DNA of 64,000 nucleotides from Stanieria sp. NIES-3757 (GCA_002355455.1 AP017375.1:2108001-2172000), one strand, 5' to 3'; positions 1 to 9,319 are shown, counted from the first letter of the stretch. Program-made: numbers and translations. The notes: a model not told the origin generated them from the sequence alone.

Positions 1-876
1 TTCAGGTAATTCTTCAACAGTAGTTAGGATATTTTCTAAATCTTCAGTTAAAGCGTTAATAACTAAAGTATTTGGCACGGAAGTTGCTACAGCTACTTCA
101 CTCTCTGATTCAAGTGTAATCAGACTATCTGTCTCGATAACTCTGCTTTCTTGCTCTTGGAGATAGCAGTCTCTTTGATTTCGTAAAAGAGAGATAATTT
201 CTTTAGTAAACAGTAAAGATTCTAAAGTCGGTGATTCAGCAAGGACAGAGGGTAAAGGTGCAACAGTTTCGACTAACCAAGATAAGTTGAGAGTTTCGCC
301 TAAAAAAGTGCATTCATCAACAAAATTTGCCAAACACTGCTGAATTACAATTTCTGGTGCATCTTCAGGTAGTTCTTCAACATTAATAAAACAAGCTTCT
401 AAGTCTTGAGTTAAAGCTTTATCAATAAAAGTACTATTATCCTGTTGTTTTGGTGTAGTTTCGTTAGCAGAAACCGAAAATTTTCCTAGAGCCTCCAGAG
501 CAGCAATAAGATTACTATCAGCAAGAACATCATCAACTGTCCGCGCTTGAGTCAACACAAAAGCTATTTCATTAATCGCACTTTCAACTAACCTCCAAGC
601 AGAGTCAATTTCTTCGATCTGATTTTGTTGAATGCCTTGCAAAACATCTTCTAATTTATGTGCCAATTCTTGCAGGCTAGGTAAAGCTGCTAACCCTGCA
701 CCACCTTTGAGAGAATGAGCAGCCCGCAAAATAGAAGTAAAATCAGGAGAGCCGTAACGATTTTCAAATCCTTCGGTTAAAGCTTGCAGATATTCAGGCG
801 CATCTTCATCGAGAAAACATTGACGGGCTTCTTGGGTAATAGCTGCAAGAATAGCTGGATCTAGCTGGGAACTCAT
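1..876 (-). CDS. CheA-type histidine kinase, N-terminal part (cut by window edge)
   Basis: The first 292 codons of a large protein whose C-terminus lies beyond the window. The start ATG is the complement of 874-876. Residues of about 25-100 form an Hpt domain with the phosphoacceptor motif AAHSLKGGAGLAAL. An acidic, low-complexity region follows, containing two similar ELPE-containing stretches that may be a degenerate second Hpt-like repeat. This layout is typical of the hybrid CheA proteins of cyanobacterial Pix/Pil/Hmp systems (PixL, PilL, HmpE), which have kinase, CheW and REC domains downstream. It is the last gene of a five-gene minus-strand cluster and lies 143 bp after the MCP gene. 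The kinase role is inferred from the Hpt motif and the neighbours, since the catalytic domain is outside the window. Confidence 0.85.
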   Translation of the reverse strand, partial: MSSQLDPAILAAITQEARQCFLDEDAPEYLQALTEGFENRYGSPDFTSILRAAHSLKGGAGLAALPSLQELAHKLEDVLQGIQQNQIEEIDSAWRLVESAINEIAFVLTQARTVDDVLADSNLIAALEALGKFSVSANETTPKQQDNSTFIDKALTQDLEACFINVEELPEDAPEIVIQQCLANFVDECTFLGETLNLSWLVETVAPLPSVLAESPTLESLLFTKEIISLLRNQRDCYLQEQESRVIETDSLITLESESEVAVATSVPNTLVINALTEDLENILTTVEELPE

Positions 877-930
877 AGTTAAGATAAATTTTAAATTAAA
901 TTAAACTTGTTAAATTACTTTTGGTGCAGA

Positions 931-997
931 GGGGCAAAAGGTGCAGCAGGAGAATTTATGAACGGAACAATAATGCTAACTTTCTCCTTTTTGCCCC
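931..997. repeat. Imperfect inverted repeat between MCP and CheA genes
   Basis: GGGGCAA (931-937) pairs with TTGCCCC (991-997), and GGAGAA near 948-954 pairs with TTCTCC near 982-987. The resulting stem-loop sits in the 143 bp gap inside the chemotaxis operon. It may be a small dispersed repeat or an attenuator that lowers cheA expression; no clear T-run was seen. Confidence 0.4.
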
Positions 998-1019
998 ATC
1001 TCCTCTTCGTCCTAGGCAA

Positions 1020-3404
1020 CTAAGACTGCAAGCGGAACTGAGCTACTGAAGACTGGAGAGTTTCAGCTTCTTTGACAAGATTGCGGAGAGATTCTACTAC
1101 TTCTTGGGCTTCGAGTGAGGTACTTTTAGCAATAGTTGCAACCCCTGCCATTTTTTCGTTTATTAGTTGCGATGTACTGGTCTGAGCTTGGGTATTAGTT
1201 GAAATCGATTGAAGATATTGGTCAATTTGTTCGCTAGTACTTGCTAAGACTTGAAGAGTTTGTTTAGTCTTGCGGACTAATTCTGTCCCTGTGACTACTT
1301 CGGTTGTACCTACTTCCATCGCCTGAAGTACTTCAGCAGTTTCTTGTTGAATATTACCTACTAACTGTTGAATGTCTTTGGTCGCTTCTGTCACTCGGTC
1401 AGCTAGACGACGGACTTCATCCGCTACAATTCGGAAACCTTCACCATGTTCCCCTGCACGAGCAGCCTCAATTGAAGCATTAAACGCTAACAGGTTGGTT
1501 TTTTCGGAAATACCTGAAATAATTTCGACGATTTGAGAAATTTCTTGGGACGATTCGGCTAATTGCTTTACTTTTTTAGCTGTATTAGCTACCGTATTCC
1601 GTATTTTTTCAATACTTTCTACGGTTTTATCCATGGTTGTATCACCTTTGTGAGCTTTGTTTAAGGCCATTCTTGCTACCTTAGCTGCTTCTTGAGCCGA
1701 ACTTGCCACGTCTTGAATAGAGTTATTAATATTAGCAATATTTTCTAACGCCTGATTGATTTCTTCTGCTTGATTAACAGCAGCCCAAGATAATTGATTT
1801 ACCGAAGTTTCTCCTGCCTGAGATAATTCGTTAACTTCATTTGATACTGATTGTACTTGTAATACCAGCCCTCTTAATTTACGAATTGTGGCGTTAAAAG
1901 CGTCGGCGATTGAGCCTACTGCACCTTCTGTCAGTTTAGCCTCAATAGTTAAGTCCCCTTTCTGCGCGCCTTCTATATCTAGGAGAAGGTTGATTACTTC
2001 TTGTTGTAAGCGTTCTTTTTCTTGCTTTTGTTTCTTGGCTTCAATTTCTTGTTTATTCAAGAAGCTTTCAAGCTGTTGAGCCATGGTGTTAATATTTGAA
2101 CCCAGTTCAGCCAATTCATCAGTTCCTTGAGTTTCCAGACGAGTATCTAATTTTCCTTCACCCAGTTTTTGAACAGCAGTAGTAAATTTGAGGATAGGAA
2201 GAGTACCTTGATAGGCAAGCCAGGTAGAAATCGCTGCTACTAGTAAAACTGTCATACCCGTTCCAATCGTCAAGGCTAGAAGTAATTGTTTTTGAGGCGC
2301 AAAAGCGACTGCTTCATCAATTCCAACTACAGAACTCCAATTTAAATCTGGTAATCCCTCTAGGGAAGGAAAAGGAGTATAAGAAACCAATTGCTTCGCA
2401 TTATCAACTTGGTCGGTAGTAAAAATAGTACCTGTTTGTTTGGAATTAACTAGAGTATCAATTCCAGGAAAATCTTCTACTAGCTTGCGTCCTACCTGCT
2501 CTTTTTCAGAGGCAATAAAGAAATTCCCGTTAGCATCAACTAAATGATATTCTTCCTGATTAGCACCAAAATTTTTAATTACTTCTTCTACGTTCTGAAT
2601 TGGCATTCTTGAACGCACTACGCCAATCATTTGCTTGCTTTCTTTATCGATAATTGGTGAAGCAATGTGAATCACCATCTCTTCGGAAGAATCAGAAATT
2701 TCTGGTTGACTAATATATATTTTTTTAGTTTTAATTACTTCTTGAAAATATTTTCGCTCTTTGCTATTACCTATTTTTGGTCCTTTGGATTGTACTAGGA
2801 CATCGCCATTAAGGTCGAAAGAAGCAATACTGTCATAAGTAGGATAACTAGCTAAATAGTTATTAACAATTGATTCTTTTTCTGCCTGGCTGGTAGAATT
2901 TCTGATGATTGGATTAATTAAGTAACCTTGCTTGGCAATAATCTGAATATCTGTATGTCGCTCTTTCATAAAACGATTAAGTTTATCAGCTATTGCTATA
3001 GCACTGGCTTGTTCGGTTTGAGTAATTTGTTGGTTGAGAGATTGCCAGCCTAAGTAATAAGCAATGGCTCCAATTCCAATTACAGGAACGGTACTAATAG
3101 TCAAAGCAAATAAAGTAACTTTCCATCTTAAGGAAATTTTATTCCAGAAAAAATCATCCTTAGAAGTTTCTGATTGAACTGCTTCTTCGGTAGTAGCTTC
3201 GGTTTTAGATTGGGTAAGATTAGCTAAAGCTTTTTGGGCAACTGCACCATAAGTACCATTCCCATCAAGTTCTAATACTTCTTGATATATTGCGATCGCT
3301 TTATCTGTTTCTCCTGCTTTTTCTAAATTATTTGCTTCAAGAATTTTGCCAACTAAATTACTATAATCATCTGCGATAGATTGATTTTGCTGTTGCTCAG
3401 ACAT
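1020..3404 (-). CDS. Methyl-accepting chemotaxis protein with TPR-like N-terminus and Cache sensor
   Basis: A 794-residue membrane chemoreceptor. Residues of about 15-65 resemble one TPR-like unit (a [14 protein letters not shown] stretch). A first membrane segment lies near 96-120 and a periplasmic Cache-like sensor spans about 125-370. A second membrane segment near 378-402 is followed by HAMP and a long signalling coiled coil. The hairpin tip is the invariant [19 protein letters not shown] region followed by [12 protein letters not shown]. Synechocystis PixJ carries GAF photoreceptor domains; this one has a Cache-like domain instead, so it more likely senses a small ligand, as in the PilJ/HmpD type. 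It lies 30 bp after the CheW gene. The ligand is unknown. Confidence 0.93.
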   Translation of the reverse strand: MSEQQQNQSIADDYSNLVGKILEANNLEKAGETDKAIAIYQEVLELDGNGTYGAVAQKALANLTQSKTEATTEEAVQSETSKDDFFWNKISLRWKVTLFALTISTVPVIGIGAIAYYLGWQSLNQQITQTEQASAIAIADKLNRFMKERHTDIQIIAKQGYLINPIIRNSTSQAEKESIVNNYLASYPTYDSIASFDLNGDVLVQSKGPKIGNSKERKYFQEVIKTKKIYISQPEISDSSEEMVIHIASPIIDKESKQMIGVVRSRMPIQNVEEVIKNFGANQEEYHLVDANGNFFIASEKEQVGRKLVEDFPGIDTLVNSKQTGTIFTTDQVDNAKQLVSYTPFPSLEGLPDLNWSSVVGIDEAVAFAPQKQLLLALTIGTGMTVLLVAAISTWLAYQGTLPILKFTTAVQKLGEGKLDTRLETQGTDELAELGSNINTMAQQLESFLNKQEIEAKKQKQEKERLQQEVINLLLDIEGAQKGDLTIEAKLTEGAVGSIADAFNATIRKLRGLVLQVQSVSNEVNELSQAGETSVNQLSWAAVNQAEEINQALENIANINNSIQDVASSAQEAAKVARMALNKAHKGDTTMDKTVESIEKIRNTVANTAKKVKQLAESSQEISQIVEIISGISEKTNLLAFNASIEAARAGEHGEGFRIVADEVRRLADRVTEATKDIQQLVGNIQQETAEVLQAMEVGTTEVVTGTELVRKTKQTLQVLASTSEQIDQYLQSISTNTQAQTSTSQLINEKMAGVATIAKSTSLEAQEVVESLRNLVKEAETLQSSVAQFRLQS

Positions 3405-3434
3405 TGCTCTTCCTCTTTAATAGTAAAAGTTTAA

Positions 3435-3911
3435 TTAGGCTGTAAGAAGTTCTGATTTTTGATAAAATACTTTGAATAATTGTTCGATATCTAATAAATA
3501 AAATAAAACGTCATTTGCTTCAAATTGGCTACTGAATGAATTGCTAAATTGAGATTTTGTTTGAGTAGATAATACTGACAAATTTTCTGTTTGCATTGAA
3601 ACTACTCCTTCCAATCTTTTTACAGTCAAAGCTACTTTTTTAGTAATTCCTTCAACTTTATGGTTTAAAACTACTGCGGTCATTTTTTCTATAGAATTAA
3701 CCTGAAAAGAATCTATTTGTAAAAATTTTTCCGTATCTAAAACCCAAAGTAAATTTCCTCGGTAATTAGTTACACCATACCAAAACTGAGCAATTCCAGG
3801 AATAGTAGCCATTTCTGTTTGTTCAAGCTTAATTACAGTTTCGACATCTGTTAATGGCAAAGCTACTTTCCAAGATGTTGAGAGGCTAACGCTGAAATAA
3901 TTTTGAATCAT
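3435..3911 (-). CDS. CheW-like coupling protein (PixI/PilI/HmpC type)
   Basis: A single CheW domain of 158 residues that should bridge the MCP and the CheA kinase. CheW-like features include the IPGIAQFWYGVTNYRGNLLW stretch in the first half and a hydrophobic C-terminal LLDIEQLF. It starts at ATG, complement of 3909-3911, follows the CheY gene by 98 bp and precedes the MCP gene by 30 bp, so it is probably co-transcribed with both. Assignment to a specific Pix, Pil or Hmp set cannot be made from sequence alone. Confidence 0.85.
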   Translation of the reverse strand: MIQNYFSVSLSTSWKVALPLTDVETVIKLEQTEMATIPGIAQFWYGVTNYRGNLLWVLDTEKFLQIDSFQVNSIEKMTAVVLNHKVEGITKKVALTVKRLEGVVSMQTENLSVLSTQTKSQFSNSFSSQFEANDVLFYLLDIEQLFKVFYQKSELLTA

Positions 3912-4009
3912 TAAACTTCTGCTGAAATTTTATAAGCAGCAGGACGCATCTTAAATAATGAATTAAAACCAATCAAGTTTAAGATTAACGTCCTACTAAA
4001 ATTGCAATC

Positions 4010-4375
4010 TTAATGAGCGTATTGTGTTACTTTTTCAATTAATTCTTGAGGAACATATGGTTTAGTAATATATTCATTTCCTCCTTGACGTAAAGCCCAA
4101 AAACGGTCAAAATCTTCAGACTTAGAACTACAAAATAAAATGGGAGTTTGAGCTAAATTTTCTTGAGAACGAATTTTTCGACACAAATCCAAACCACTTT
4201 CTCCAGGCATAATAATATCGAGCAAGATTAAATTAGGAGGCTCATTATTTTCTAACCAGTTCCAGCCATCCTCGGCATTTTTGGTAACAACTACATTAAA
4301 TCCTGCATGAGATAATAAAGCTGAAATCATTTGTCTTTCAGACTGAGTATCTTCTACTACTAATATCGTTTTCAT
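4010..4375 (-). CDS. CheY-like single-domain response regulator (PixH/PilH/HmpB type)
   Basis: A stand-alone receiver domain of 121 residues. The acidic pocket is visible as VVEDTQ near the N-terminus, the phosphoacceptor Asp lies in LILLDIIMPGESG, and a conserved Lys lies in YITKPYVPQEL. The ATG at 4375 was preferred over the TTG one codon upstream because it gives the usual MKTILVVED start. It is the second gene of the chemotaxis cluster, 85 bp after the PatA-like gene. It probably receives phosphate from the CheA-like kinase and acts on type IV pilus motors or as a phosphate sink. Confidence 0.9.
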   Translation of the reverse strand: MKTILVVEDTQSERQMISALLSHAGFNVVVTKNAEDGWNWLENNEPPNLILLDIIMPGESGLDLCRKIRSQENLAQTPILFCSSKSEDFDRFWALRQGGNEYITKPYVPQELIEKVTQYAH

Positions 4376-4460
4376 CAAAATTTTTTCCTGAAATTAACTT
4401 TACTTTTTCTCAAATATATAATTCCCTAAACTTGCATTAAAATAACAATAAATAACTCGA

Positions 4461-5702
4461 TTAAACCGAAGTCACTGGTAATGACAGTTCTTGAACTAGT
4501 GCTATTAATTGATCTGGTTGGAAAGGTTTAGTCAAATAATTTGTTGCACCAACGAATTTCGCTCTCATGCGATCGATAATCCCATCTCTTCCTGTTAACA
4601 TAATGATAGGAATATCCTCAAACTTCTGAGAACGGCGTAACATACTGCACAAATCATAGCCATTAATATCTGGCATATTAATATCCATTAAAATCAAGAC
4701 AGGTTGTTGACGAGATAAACCTCTAAGAGCATTAGCAGATTCCGTAATTCCAATCACTTCATAACCTACCGACTCAAGAATCATTTTTACTTGTTTTTGT
4801 ACGGTATTACTATCATCAATACAAGCAATTAGGGGACGCTGAGAAATAGTAACCTCTAATGGTTTTTGTTGATTTATTTGATGTTCAATTTTTACATTAT
4901 TTAACTGAGAAGCATTATTGGTATTGGGAGCGAAAAATTGTTCTTTTTCTACTGTTTTAGTTGCTATCTCTTGCCAGGGTAAAATTTCGATTAGTTTCTC
5001 TTTAATGAATGGTTGTAAAAGTTGAATTAAATGTAATGGTTCTATTTTAAGTTTGACAGATAATTGGTAAAGAGAATTTTTCTGTAGTAACAAATCAACA
5101 ATTGTAGATAACTTTACAATTTTAATCAAATAATTTTGTTCACTATTTTCGGCATTTTTTTTCCAAATTTTATAAAAATTAAACGTATTTTTGCCATTTA
5201 AATAGAGCCGATTAAAGGGTGAATCACAATAATCAAATACCTCTTGCCATCCTAAAATAACTTGTTTGGCTTTGGTTGCTAAATCTAACCAAGAAAAATT
5301 AGTAATAGCCTCACTAATTAATTGATTATTGATAACTTCAACTTCTGCTTGTTTAAAACTTAAAACTTGAACTAAAGCTTCTTGACTACAGTTTAGTAAT
5401 AATTGTTTTAATTCTGATTGAGGTAAATTATGTTCAACAAAATAATTGCATAATTGTTGATATTCTAAATCTTTACTGGTTAATTCTGGAGGATTTAAGT
5501 TGGGTTGAAATTGCTGCCATAAATAACTTAATCTTTCCGATTGTCCAGTTGTACTTGTAGCATATTGTAATTCTCCGTTATCTAAATAAAGCTGCCAGTT
5601 AATCGAACGGTCTTTGGGTTGAGAAACTACTAGACAACCAGACCATTGTCTTTCAGAAGCTTTTTTTAAGATCTGAAAAGTATTCGCAAGATTAGAAGTC
5701 AT
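4461..5702 (-). CDS. PatA-type response regulator (PATAN/DUF4388 plus REC; PixG/PilG/HmpA-like)
   Basis: A 413-residue protein. The N-terminal ~65 residues (FQILKKASERQWSGCLVV and following) look like the PATAN/DUF4388 domain of PatA proteins. A helical middle region follows, then a C-terminal receiver with IACIDDSNTVQKQVK, phosphoacceptor Asp in LILMDINMPDINGYD, and the Lys of TNYLTKPF. PatA-type regulators head Pix, Pil and Hmp operons and are thought to pass CheA phosphate signals to the pilus extension ATPase. As first gene of the minus-strand operon it should lie next to the promoter; the intergenic DNA to the divergent cbiA gene is about 100 bp. Confidence 0.9.
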   Translation of the reverse strand: MTSNLANTFQILKKASERQWSGCLVVSQPKDRSINWQLYLDNGELQYATSTTGQSERLSYLWQQFQPNLNPPELTSKDLEYQQLCNYFVEHNLPQSELKQLLLNCSQEALVQVLSFKQAEVEVINNQLISEAITNFSWLDLATKAKQVILGWQEVFDYCDSPFNRLYLNGKNTFNFYKIWKKNAENSEQNYLIKIVKLSTIVDLLLQKNSLYQLSVKLKIEPLHLIQLLQPFIKEKLIEILPWQEIATKTVEKEQFFAPNTNNASQLNNVKIEHQINQQKPLEVTISQRPLIACIDDSNTVQKQVKMILESVGYEVIGITESANALRGLSRQQPVLILMDINMPDINGYDLCSMLRRSQKFEDIPIIMLTGRDGIIDRMRAKFVGATNYLTKPFQPDQLIALVQELSLPVTSV

Positions 5703-5802
5703 GGATGCTTATCAAAATTACTGATTCGATATTTAGAAGATTTAACTTCCAAATATATAATTCCCAAAAACCCGATCAAATTACCTTAAACAAAAAAGTT
5801 TT

Positions 5803-7197
5803 ATGACTGTACTGATAGCTGGCGATCGCTCTGGAGTGGGAAAAACAACAATTACTTTGGCTATACTTGCCTATTTATCCGAACAAGGCAAAAAAATTCA
5901 AGCTTTTAAAGTCGGACCTGACTATATAGATCCCATGTTTCATCAAGCAGTTACAGATAAACCTTCGCGCAATCTCGATCCGATTTTAACTTCAGAAACC
6001 TATGTTCAATCTTGTTTTACTCGTCACTGCCAGGATGCAGATTATGTCGTAGTTGAAGGAGTGATGGGTTTATTTGATGGTATTACCTTTAGAGAAGTTC
6101 CCAGGAAAATCTCCACCGAGGGGAGATTGGTTCTTAATGATTATGGTAGTACTGCACATATCGCCAGATTGTTAGACTTACCTATACTATTAGTGTTAGA
6201 TTGTTCGCGTTTATCAACTTCGATCGCAGCAATAGTTCATGGTTATCGCACTCTCGATCCGAAACTTAAAATAGCGGGAGTAATTTTAAATCGAGTTGCA
6301 AGCGATCGCCATTTAGAATTATTAGAACAAGCTTTAACGGCAATTGCCATGCCAATTTTAGGAGTTTTGAGGAGACAAGACCAAATTACTATTCCTGACC
6401 GACATTTAGGTTTAATTCCCACTGAAGAACTTCAACAATTCAAGATAATTTGTCAGAAATTAGTCGACCTTGCTAAAAACAGCTTTAAATGGAAATACTT
6501 ATTACCGTTACTCTCCCCCTCTCCCTGTCTCCCCGTCTCCTCCTCTCCCCCTTCCCTCTATCCTGAAATCAGAATTGCCGTAGCACGCGATCGCGCTTTT
6601 AACTTCTATTACCAAGACAATTTCGATATTTTGACTCAATTTGGTGCAGAGTTAGTTTTTTGGAGTCCTCTAGAAGATGAACAATTACCAAAAGATATTC
6701 AAGGTTTTTATTTTGGTGGTGGTTTTCCTGAAATTTTTGCCGAACAATTAGCAGCTAATCAATTCATTCTTACTCAAGTCTATCAAGCAATTAAATCTGG
6801 TCTGCCTACCTATGCCGAATGTGGTGGTTTGATGTATTTGTGTCAGCAATTGATTGATTTTGCAGGAAAATCTTGGCAAATGGTCGGGATAATTCCTTCT
6901 AATACACTGATGAGCGCTCGCCTTACTCTAGGATATCGTCAAGCCACAGCCAAACAAAATAGTTTTTTGATCGCTAAAAACCAAACTATTCGAGGACATG
7001 AATTTCATCGTTCTCAAATTACTTCCTCTTCTCTTGAACCCCTTTGGCAAATTCAAGGCTATCATTCTCAACCTCAAATAATAATGGAAGGCTGGAACAT
7101 CTTTCAACTTCACGCTTCCTATCTTCATCTCCATTTCGGTGAAAATCAATTTCTGGCACAAAATTTTATTCAGTGTTGCTCAAATCAAAAGAATTAG
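5803..7197 (+). CDS. cbiA: Cobyrinate a,c-diamide synthase
   Basis: Amidates the a and c side chains of cobyrinate with glutamine and ATP in cobalamin synthesis. The N-terminal half is a dethiobiotin-synthetase-like ATPase with P-loop AGDRSGVGKTT and the substrate motif GPDYIDPMFH. The C-terminal half is a class I glutamine amidotransferase with nucleophile Cys at about residue 340 in PTYAECGGLMYL. At 464 residues the length is normal for the family. Oddly, residues of about 236-252 joining the two domains are encoded by a pyrimidine-rich tract (6511-6559) that gives a Ser/Pro/Leu-rich linker and resembles intergenic low-complexity repeats of cyanobacteria. It is divergent from the chemotaxis operon. 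Confidence 0.95.
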   Translation: MTVLIAGDRSGVGKTTITLAILAYLSEQGKKIQAFKVGPDYIDPMFHQAVTDKPSRNLDPILTSETYVQSCFTRHCQDADYVVVEGVMGLFDGITFREVPRKISTEGRLVLNDYGSTAHIARLLDLPILLVLDCSRLSTSIAAIVHGYRTLDPKLKIAGVILNRVASDRHLELLEQALTAIAMPILGVLRRQDQITIPDRHLGLIPTEELQQFKIICQKLVDLAKNSFKWKYLLPLLSPSPCLPVSSSPPSLYPEIRIAVARDRAFNFYYQDNFDILTQFGAELVFWSPLEDEQLPKDIQGFYFGGGFPEIFAEQLAANQFILTQVYQAIKSGLPTYAECGGLMYLCQQLIDFAGKSWQMVGIIPSNTLMSARLTLGYRQATAKQNSFLIAKNQTIRGHEFHRSQITSSSLEPLWQIQGYHSQPQIIMEGWNIFQLHASYLHLHFGENQFLAQNFIQCCSNQKN

Positions 7198-7247
7198 CTA
7201 GGATAAACATCAGTAAGTCATTCATCAACAAATACCGCTTAGGGACA

Positions 7248-7433
7248 AAAGGAGGTGATGCCCATGATCGATAGTAGTAGTAAGATAATGGGTCTCCTAG
7301 TTGAAGATAGCCGGCTGTGTGCCGGGGCTGTTCTCTAGCAGTCGCTTAAATCCTCTACGGAGGTTAATTTATAGCAATGCTGCTGGAGTTCCTTCCGGCA
7401 GTCTGGTTTCAACTAGAAGATCCTAGCTAGACC
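7248..7433 (+). ncRNA. Putative structured RNA or leader element upstream of the porin gene
   Basis: The region between cbiA and the porin is richer in GC than other spacers and highly foldable on the plus strand. The stems seen are:
- CCGGC 7311-7315 with GCCGG 7321-7325
- CCTC 7352-7355 with GAGG 7360-7363
- eight pairs between 7380-7387 and 7394-7401
- a long-range closing helix: CTAGTTGAA 7297-7305 with TTCAACTAG 7408-7416, plus GGTCT 7291-7295 with AGACC 7429-7433
A competing hairpin pairs AGGAG 7250-7254 and GCCCAT 7260-7265 with ATGGGT 7288-7293 and CTCCT 7294-7298. That hairpin would hide the ribosome site and excludes the long helix. No known riboswitch, 6S, tmRNA, SRP or RNase P signature was recognised. 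The ends are uncertain, and 7434-7530 may belong to it. Confidence 0.55.
7264..7338 (+). CDS. 24-residue small ORF with perfect Shine-Dalgarno (possible leader peptide)
   Basis: ATG at 7264 and TAG at 7336-7338. The start is preceded by AAAGGAGGTGAT (7248-7259), a 12-base match to the 16S rRNA 3' end complement, with ideal spacing of about 8 bases. A second in-frame ATG lies at 7258. The peptide begins MIDSSSKIMGLLVED and ends CAGAVL. Because the ORF runs through the RNA stems, translation and folding would affect each other, as expected for a leader peptide. It could instead be a genuine small protein, or the Shine-Dalgarno match could serve another purpose. No homologue is recalled. Confidence 0.45.
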   Translation: MIDSSSKIMGLLVEDSRLCAGAVL

Positions 7434-7717
7434 GCTCTCACAATTAGGCACTAAAGGTAATTCAGTTTCTCGCTGGTTACTTTAAAGAGTCTTCGGTGGG
7501 GGCGGATAGTTTTTTAGGGGTTATTTAGTAAAATAGCTTTTCATAGTTAACCTTTTTCAAAAAAGCTGTGATTTGTTCCAGGCTAAAACCAGAAAAATTA
7601 TTGGCATACAACTACGCTACATATATTTTTTGTATCTTAAAATATAGATAAATAGAACGTTATGTGGTAAAGAAAACAACGCTCTATTTAAATATCGACA
7701 CGAGGTGTGAGAAATAA

Positions 7718-9319
7718 ATGATAAAACTAGGCGTGTGGTCTTGGTTGGTTAATCCAGCCTATCTTGCTGTTGCTATTTTAGTCCCATCTACTGCCAATGC
7801 AACAGAAATTCCTTCAGATCAAATTACTAAAGAAAATCAAGTATTAAATCAGTTAGAAATCTATTCTCAAGAAAGTCAAAGAGACTCTCTTAAACAAGTT
7901 ACCAACGTCAATCAGTTGCGAGATGTTTCTCCTACAGATTGGGCTTATGAAGCACTACGTAGCTTAGTAGATCGATATGGTTGTATTGCTGGATATCCCA
8001 ATCAAACCTTTAGAGGCAATCAACCCTTATCTCGTTACGAATTTGCTGCTGGTTTAAATAGCTGTTTAAATCAAATCGAACGTTTAATTGCTTCATCTGA
8101 ATCTGTGATGAGAGAAGATCTCGAAACTCTCTCCAGATTAACCGAAGAATTCCAAAGTGAACTAGCTACTTTAGGCGGAAGAGTAGACGATTTAGAAAGC
8201 CGTACTGCTTTCTTAGAAGATCATCAATTTTCTACTACTACTAAATTATCAGGAGAAGTAATTTTTGCTGTCACTGACTCCTTTGGGGACAACGATGACA
8301 ATCAAACAGTTTTAGGCGATCGCTTCCGTTTAACTTTTGATACTAGCTTTACTGGAAAAGACAAATTAGTCACTCGTTTAGCTGGAGGTAATTTAGATAA
8401 TTTATTTGGTCCTACTAGTACTCAAACCTTTAACCTCAACAACGACGAAGATAATTCTAATAACGTCAGTGTTGATTGGTTAGCCTATTACTTTCCAATT
8501 GAATTAGGCGAAAAAACTCAATTAGATGTTTATACTGCTGCTTTTGGTGGTATTCACAGCGATTACGTTCCTACCCTCAACCCTTACTTTGAAGACTACG
8601 ATGGTGGTAATGGTGCCTTATCTACCTTTGCTTCCGAAAGTCCAATTTATCGCATCGGTGCAGGTGCAGGTGCTGGCGTAAGTTTCAAATTTGGTTTGTT
8701 AGATAATATTGTTGGCCCTAGTACCTTAACTGTAGGCTACTTAGCTGGAGAAGCAGCAGATCCTTCAGAAGGGGCGGGTTTATTTAACGGAGATTTTGGT
8801 GCTTTAGCCCAACTTAATATTGCTCTAACTGATTCTATTAACCTAGGTGCTACTTACGTCAGAGGTTATAACGATGGTACGCCCACCTTTGGCAATATTG
8901 TCGGTACTACCTTGGCTAATTTAGATGGAGTTCAAAAAACTACCAATACCTTTGGCGCAGAAGCTACTTGGAAAGTTTCCGATAGAATTAACTTGAGTAG
9001 TTACTTTGCTTATCAAGATGTCAACGTTAAGGAAGCTGATATCGATGATGGGGAAGTCTGGACTTGGGGTGCTGGTATTGCTCTACCTGATTTTGGTAAA
9101 GAAGGCAACGTTTTGGGAATCTTTGCTGGTACACCACCTTATTTAGGTGATGCTGCAAGTAATAAAACTCCAATCCATGTAGAAGCTTTCTATAAATATC
9201 AAGTCAACGATAATATCTCCATTACTCCTGGTGTGATTTGGCTACAAAATGCCGACCAAGGAATTAACGATGAAGATGATAGATTTATTGGTACCTTGAG
9301 AACTACTTTTACTTTCTAA
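7718..9319 (+). CDS. SLH-domain outer membrane porin (OprB/iron-uptake porin family)
   Basis: A 533-residue outer membrane protein of the cyanobacterial slr1841 type. It has a signal peptide ending near STANA, then one SLH domain at about residues 65-125 (SPTDWAYEALRSLVDRYGC, RYEFAAGLNSCL) that should bind periplasmic polysaccharide. A short coiled coil (EEFQSELATLGGRVDDLE) follows. The rest is a beta-barrel of alternating aromatic and polar strands ending in RTTFTF, with the terminal Phe expected of Bam substrates. It allows diffusion of ions or small solutes; the substrate cannot be told from sequence. Upstream lies the structured RNA candidate, and a strong terminator follows. Confidence 0.92.
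   Translation: MIKLGVWSWLVNPAYLAVAILVPSTANATEIPSDQITKENQVLNQLEIYSQESQRDSLKQVTNVNQLRDVSPTDWAYEALRSLVDRYGCIAGYPNQTFRGNQPLSRYEFAAGLNSCLNQIERLIASSESVMREDLETLSRLTEEFQSELATLGGRVDDLESRTAFLEDHQFSTTTKLSGEVIFAVTDSFGDNDDNQTVLGDRFRLTFDTSFTGKDKLVTRLAGGNLDNLFGPTSTQTFNLNNDEDNSNNVSVDWLAYYFPIELGEKTQLDVYTAAFGGIHSDYVPTLNPYFEDYDGGNGALSTFASESPIYRIGAGAGAGVSFKFGLLDNIVGPSTLTVGYLAGEAADPSEGAGLFNGDFGALAQLNIALTDSINLGATYVRGYNDGTPTFGNIVGTTLANLDGVQKTTNTFGAEATWKVSDRINLSSYFAYQDVNVKEADIDDGEVWTWGAGIALPDFGKEGNVLGIFAGTPPYLGDAASNKTPIHVEAFYKYQVNDNISITPGVIWLQNADQGINDEDDRFIGTLRTTFTF

Noticed and set aside
1888-2079. 63-codon plus-strand ORF
   Set aside because: Lies inside the MCP gene on the opposite strand; composition fits a shadow frame.
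6928-7161. 77-codon minus-strand ORF
   Set aside because: Antisense to the conserved C-terminus of cbiA.
7198-7530. Known RNA families (cobalamin riboswitch, 6S RNA, tmRNA, RNase P RNA, SRP RNA)
   Set aside because: The hallmark boxes of these RNAs were not found; a cobalamin riboswitch would be plausible after cbiA but no B12 box was seen.
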